DNA of 64,000 bases, from assembly GCF_008831285.2 (NCBI RefSeq), contig NC_045140.1:8428505-8492504 (forward strand), written 5' to 3'. Position 1 is the stretch's first letter, and the number at the start of each line of letters is the position of its first letter. A program made the translations under genes and the position numbers. The notes beneath the pieces were generated by a model, which was not told the origin of the DNA, did no database searches, and saw only the letters and a list, made by a program, of their open reading frames with translations. Shown here piece after piece: positions 59,088 through 64,000 of the stretch. This DNA is from Nymphaea colorata. Its lineage: Eukaryota > Streptophyta > Magnoliopsida > Nymphaeales > Nymphaeaceae.

Positions 59088-62000
59088 CTACTGAATGGAC
59101 CGTCCCCGCAATTTATCAGCAACATACAGAAGATGACTAATGTTTGTTGATGGATAATGCTGAAGCAGTTTAAGATTAGATGTAAAATCACCAGCTAAGA
59201 GGCGCCTACGAATGAGAATCAGCATTGCACAGCAAATTCTGAGCAGGGATTCCTACAGAAAGATCATCTGTTAGAACCAGTGGATATTAAAATATTTCAA
59301 CTGGGTCAAAGCCTTATGCTGGTGCAAGAGGTGTAGCCAATGGTATATCAGTTGTTCATTTCAAGAACCACCTATACTCGAGTATCTTCTCTATTTAAAA
59401 ATTAGAAGACCTTACCAAAGGACCATCTGGATCACAAAGAAGCGTGTCCCATATTTGCAAGCAATCAGCAAAATTGAACTCCTGAGTCAAGAGCAGTGTT
59501 ATCCACCTAAACGCATAGAATTGAGGATTTACCTGAAATTTTCAAAGTCATCGTTGTCAAACTCAAAGTCATGGGAGTCATATCACCACATAAAGACTTT
59601 ATCAATATCAACGTTACAGGGGTAGATTTCAAAATATCAGATCCTTCCCATCCACTAACAATCATGAACCCAAATTTTATAAGGCTGTCAAAACAGTGAG
59701 ATGCAGACAGAACGTAAATTGCTGAAACAAGTTTCCAACCACCTTATACCCAAGGTGACAGCTAGGAATAGGGAATATTATCCTGATTTACCAATAGGAT
59801 AGGAACTCCATTTTCAGGTGGTACTTAGTTCCAACTTCCAACAATCATTGGTTTACAATCTTGCGTTAAAAACCTAAAGACTTCTCAATTTGTCCAGCAA
59901 CTTCTCACCTCTGACTCTTTTTTTGCAATGTTTAACAGTTGCAGAAGAAAACTGCAGAACAGCGACCATTTTCAATTTTTGTTGAATCATTTCTGGATTC
60001 AATGGCCCATAAATAACAGAGTTGTATTAAATCTGCTACAAGGTCCATGATATCAAGGGCCTTCAGGCTCTTTTCCAGGCAGTGGATTGTAATCCTCTTG
60101 CTCACCCAGAATATCAAAGTTGTATATTAAGAAGCACTTCTTAACAAATGCCGTAATAGAAGAGGCCAGGTTGTGCAGCTTCAACCAATTTACGTAACCA
60201 AATTATTGGTAGAATCACCTTGGAAAACAATGATCATAGATGTACTGCCACCAATCAATCCAAAAGTAATCATAAAGCAATATCATAAGAACCATAATAG
60301 AGGAAGCCACAGGGTGAAAAAATCAATGAGTTCATGCACACCAAGGTTGCACCGGGGCTCTTCCTAGTGAATTTTTGGTCTGTTCTGACCCCCGAATCCA
60401 GCATTCATGAGTTACTTATTATTCTAATGTAGAACCATGAAGAACATTTACCCCTATTTAATAATTAAAGTATATAAAAAAACCATTGCATGCTTTTCTG
60501 CTTGATACTTTCAATAGCAAGCATGCTTTAAGTAGAAAATAGAAATTTGCCAGCTTTACACAAACTGAATCTTCACCCCCCCCCCCCCCTTTTCTTTCCA
60601 AAAAAGGGCAAAAACACTGTTCTTTCAATGAAAAAGTAGAAAGAAGTACATGAAGCAGAGAACACTTGCATGATTCAAAGAGACTTACTTTGGTTGTGAT
60701 CTCTAAATGGCGCCATAGCTCTTCATCATGCTGCCTCAAAATTTGAGTTAATCTTGTCATTGTGGAACGGATTCCCACAACACTGTTGTCAAGTTGTTGA
60801 CAGAAATGATCTCTGAATCCACTTAGCAACTCAACAAAGCAGAAGAAAGAATCTGGCTCTGCTTGTGCCTGCAAAAAAGCAAAGACAGAGAGAGAGTGTG
60901 TGACATTGTATCGACCCTGTGAACATGGTTATAGGATGGGAACCATGCAGCCATAAATGCACAAAACTGCAAAGGTCCTGTTTTCTATGTTCTAGATGAA
61001 TTGTGATAATAGAGGAATATGGTAAAGCATGACAGCAAACTGACATTCTTAAGCTTCATCATCATATAACATCATCAGAATAGAGGAATATGGTAAAGCA
61101 TGACAGCACAATGACATTTCTTAAGCTTCGTCTTCATATAACATCGTGCCTTACCGCATTTTCTTCATCAGGATCATTCCTGAACACGTAGAATATAGGG
61201 GCTAGGACTTCATTCATCCCTTGCACATATCTTATACCGGGGTTCAGCTTTGCAAACACCACTAAGATGCGTTTCAATGCTTCCTGCAAATCCAGGAAAG
61301 ATTGATTGAAATGTTATTTAACCGTAGAAAGATTGCCAGACTCCTAAAAAAGGAAAGCCTTTACCTGATTTGACTTTGCTGAAGGTGAATCGCCAGAAAA
61401 GAAATGCATGCCAGGATGAGTACGCATAACATCTCGATCAATTTGCTCTATGATTTCTGTGTCCTGAAAATTTCATAGGAAATTGGAGGACTGCATAGGA
61501 TCACACTTTGGAAGAGCATAACCTCCACAGGTAAACCAAAAAACAAAATTGCCATGATAGATACCTGAAAGTACTTGTTCCATACGCTAGTTTTTCCAAG
61601 ACTTAAAGGGTGTTCGTCATGAGTGATCTCCGACCTATGCAGCAGTCCCCTTCCTTCACCCTTTGCATTGTCATTTTCGGTGCCAGAGGATAGTTCTAAT
61701 CTTCTAGCAAGTTCTGACTGACTAACAATACAAAAATTCAGAACCCATGTTCCTAATATATCGATCACAAAAAGGGAAACAAACCAATCTCCATCCGAAT
61801 CGAGAAGCGTGAAAAAACAATCGATTTCAAAATTGATCGCCGCAGTAGAAGAACAAATAAGGCACGTCTGCAACCAAACTTAATAGAATAGTTTGCGGAT
61901 TTGGAAACACCGCATGCCAAATTTCAAGTATAATAAGATTTTTGAGTTCAAATAGATCACGAAAAACTAGATGGAAAGTAAAGGAACGTGAAGGGAACTA

Positions 62001-62808
62001 ATCAAACTCACAGGATTAATCAGTAGCTCCTCCTTAAAGGCCTCGTACTGAACCCTTTTTTTCCTCATTTCATCTGGCCAAATTTCTCGATTGCACGGCA
62101 AATACCCCAAAAGAACCTATCACGGACCACAGGAAACCCGCGTCCCAACCGCATCTTTCAGAACACCAATCTCACAATTAAAATAAAGGAAAAGGAAGGC
62201 AACCATTTCTCCCCAAAAATCCTCAGTGCCTCACCTTCCACACAATTGACCGAATCCCGGAAGAATCAGGCACCCCCTGTGCCGCCAGCTTCCTCAACTC
62301 CGTCAAATCGATAACCCTCTTGGACAACTGCATCATATCACCGGAACAAGATCACAAACCCAACGATAGACCGTTATAAAGAATAAAGAAGAAAGAAATG
62401 CAGAGGAAAAGGACGATCCACCTCGGCGAGAAATCGAGCTCTGCGAGGTGCGTCGTCGGGTGAGGAGGACGCAGGATCCTGCACGTCAGGTGGTCGATCG
62501 GGCTGGGAAGGACGAGCAGGCGAAGGAAGAAAGGCGGAAGGAGGAATAGAAGGAGAATGAGAAGGAGTAGGAGCAGCAGGCGGAGGAAGGGGACTTGGCA
62601 TCGGCGGTGGCGGTGGCAGTTCCGCCACCTCTGCTGCCCTGGTAGGCGGAACAGGGCGAACCGGATTAGGGTTGGAGGGAGGCGAGGTAGGGGATTCTCC
62701 AGCGTTGGGCTGCTTGGCGGGGGCGGGAGGCCGCGTAGACTGACGGCGATCGTCCAGGGAGGACCATAGCGAGCTGCCCATCATCCACTCCGGCACGCTG
62801 CGTGCCAT
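59088..62808 (-). CDS. TBC-domain Rab GTPase-activating protein, TBC1D13 type
   Basis: Reading the minus strand, exons 62808-62422, 62327-62235, 62116-62012, 61717-61565, 61463-61365, 61283-61155, 60868-60689, 59532-59416 and 59252-59088 join in frame to 475 residues; every internal junction is phase 0. TBC proteins switch off Rab GTPases in membrane traffic by supplying an arginine finger and a glutamine finger. Both are present: IDRDVMRTH with Arg260, and YVQGMNE with Gln300. Other blocks are SGIRSIVWK, LLGYLPCNR, FFCFVELLSGFRDHFCQQLD, FRWITLLLTQEF and CLQIWDTLLCDPDG. The N-terminal 120 residues are disordered and Pro-rich. I chose MARSVPEWM at 62808; an in-frame ATG 30 codons upstream would add a Glu/Arg run made by a CT microsatellite. 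Target Rab unknown. Confidence 0.94.
61010..61147. repeat. 71-bp tandem duplication in a Rab-GAP intron
   Basis: Two copies begin TAGAGGAATATGGTAAAGCA and end ATATAACATC, differing at several positions, between exons 6 and 7. The second copy runs close to the exon 6 splice donor at 61154. Confidence 0.85.
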
Positions 62809-63560
62809 CTCTCTCTCTCTCTCTTTCTCTCTCACACAGGACCAACGGCACGGCAACGGACCAGAAGCGGGGGTATTTGTGGAGCGCTTAGTGTACAAAT
62901 TTAGCCTTTGACTCGAAGGCCCTGTCGTGGTTCTCGTGAGCGATTGAGTCGTGAGTGTGCTTTTAGTCGTTTCAAGTCTTTAAAAGGCTCAAGGTGCATT
63001 CTGCAATCGGATGGCAGCGGCATACAGGGACAATGGCTTCATTCACATTTTTAAAAATTTAAAATTTTACTTTTAAAATTTTAAAAATAATTTAATTTTA
63101 TATAAAATTTTTAAAAATTATAATTTCAACACTTGTAAGAATTTTAAAATATAATTAGACCCTTTTCTGGCTTTGCCCCCGGCAGCACACCTAGTTGTCA
63201 AAACTTAGATCACTTAAATTTTTGCTAAGTAATATTATTAACACTTTATGAAATGCTGACATTTTATGGATGCTAATTTAGTATAAAACATGTTTTAGTT
63301 TCTTTTAGTTTTTATGAAAATATTGGTTTCTTTGTCACAAAAAATTTAATGTCACGGGAAATTTTTTATGATGAAAATAATATATCTAAATTTGAAAAAT
63401 GATTGGCTTCATATGCATCTCTTACCATATCACTCTTAAAATAATATTTATAAGATTAAATTATGCAAAAAAGTACTTTGATGATTTTTTAATCCATTTG
63501 TTTTTTGTTCTTAACCTAACGGTCGTGGTATGGTATGCATATTGGCGCAATGAACAGACC
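62809..63560. promoter_or_regulatory. divergent promoter region right of the Rab-GAP gene
   Basis: A (CT)n microsatellite at about 62809-62834 lies in the Rab-GAP 5' UTR. 63040-63170 is an AT-rich block of AAAATTTTAAAA words, followed by TTTTCTGGCTTTGCCCCC, reminiscent of plant MITE ends but not delimited. No TATA box could be chosen with confidence. Confidence 0.35.
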
Positions 63561-63848
63561 CGATCCAGTAACAAATTACTCTTTTGGTTCCAAATTACGA
63601 TCCAAACCCAAACCAATAAGAGCCATGACTCAGAGGAGGCTGGGAAGCCAAGCAAACCCCGTCCCCCTCCCGATCCAGGACGCGAAGTTCGAGTCGAACC
63701 CGCGACCACCGCTCTGCTGCTCTCCGGCGATTCGTTCCGCAGAGAAGCTGAAATTTCCTTCCGCATTGATCTTCCAATCGCTCTGTGGGTTCATCTCGTG
63801 TTCTCTTTCCGCCTGAATCTCCGAGAACCCCACTTCCAGTTCTGTGAA
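63560..63848 (+). other. possible first exon of a gene continuing past the right edge
   Basis: This stretch is richer in GC than its surroundings and ends CTGTGAAG/GTATAG, a usable splice donor. Open frames cross it on both strands, including a Ser/Pro-rich plus-strand frame from an ATG at 63625. None is recognisable. A 5' UTR exon of a plus-strand gene is the simplest reading. Confidence 0.3.
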
Positions 63849-64000
63849 GGTATAGATTTCCAACACTAGAACCCCAGAAACCCTCGTGTGCGGTGAAAAT
63901 TTCCTTTTTATCTCGAATTTTTGTTGTAAAACTTGAATGTTATTGACATTTTTTCAAAGCTAGATTGCAATATTGGATGTTTGGTATTCCACACTAATTT

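Noticed and set aside
62809..62898. Upstream in-frame ATG of the Rab-GAP gene
   Set aside because: It would add 30 residues with an Arg/Glu run encoded by a CT microsatellite; the next ATG starts plausible protein sequence.
1..64000. CRISPR arrays, operons, rRNA or tRNA genes
   Set aside because: No regularly spaced repeats with unique spacers, no rRNA signatures, and no intact tRNA fold seen; the window is eukaryotic.

Overview
This window is plant nuclear DNA from a flowering plant. The evidence is a plastid violaxanthin de-epoxidase gene, plant-type intron-rich genes with GT-AG junctions, and abundant plant hAT and Ty3/gypsy elements. The species cannot be fixed from the sequence. Five host genes could be assembled exon by exon, with frame kept across every junction: VDE (+, 4704-7164), a RIN4-like NOI protein (-, 7924-10822), a BAP31-like ER protein (+, 26386-29156), the Arp2/3 subunit ARPC4 (-, 33789-40811) and a TBC1D13-type Rab GAP (-, 59088-62808). 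A gene tail lies at the left edge (1-225), and a possible first exon of another gene lies near the right edge (about 63560-63848).

Layout: 1-11 kb is gene-rich, with VDE and RIN4 converging. 11-26 kb is transposon territory. It holds a family of hAT elements whose ends resemble TAGGCCTGGGCATCGGG, including a 5.2-kb element with a dead BED/hAT transposase and a 623-bp non-autonomous element with a perfect 8-bp target duplication. 26-41 kb carries BAP31 and ARPC4, again convergent, with a miRNA-like hairpin downstream of BAP31. 41-58 kb is a nested retroelement zone: a heavily decayed Ty3/gypsy polyprotein (45.7-52.1 kb) is split between RNase H and integrase by a 2.57-kb hAT element. It is flanked by related retroelement non-coding sequence in both orientations and by long TA microsatellites. 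59-63 kb is the Rab-GAP gene, divergent from the possible right-edge gene.

The genes are unrelated in function (xanthophyll cycle, immune regulation, ER membrane, actin nucleation, membrane traffic), as expected for plant chromosomal neighbours, and nothing suggests a cluster. No tRNA, rRNA or CRISPR was seen. The most notable items are the datable nested hAT insertions with 8-bp target duplications, exon-like sequence carried inside two hAT elements, a stop-free 81-nt intron in the RIN4-like gene, and two strong small hairpins. I found no clearly new biological system.
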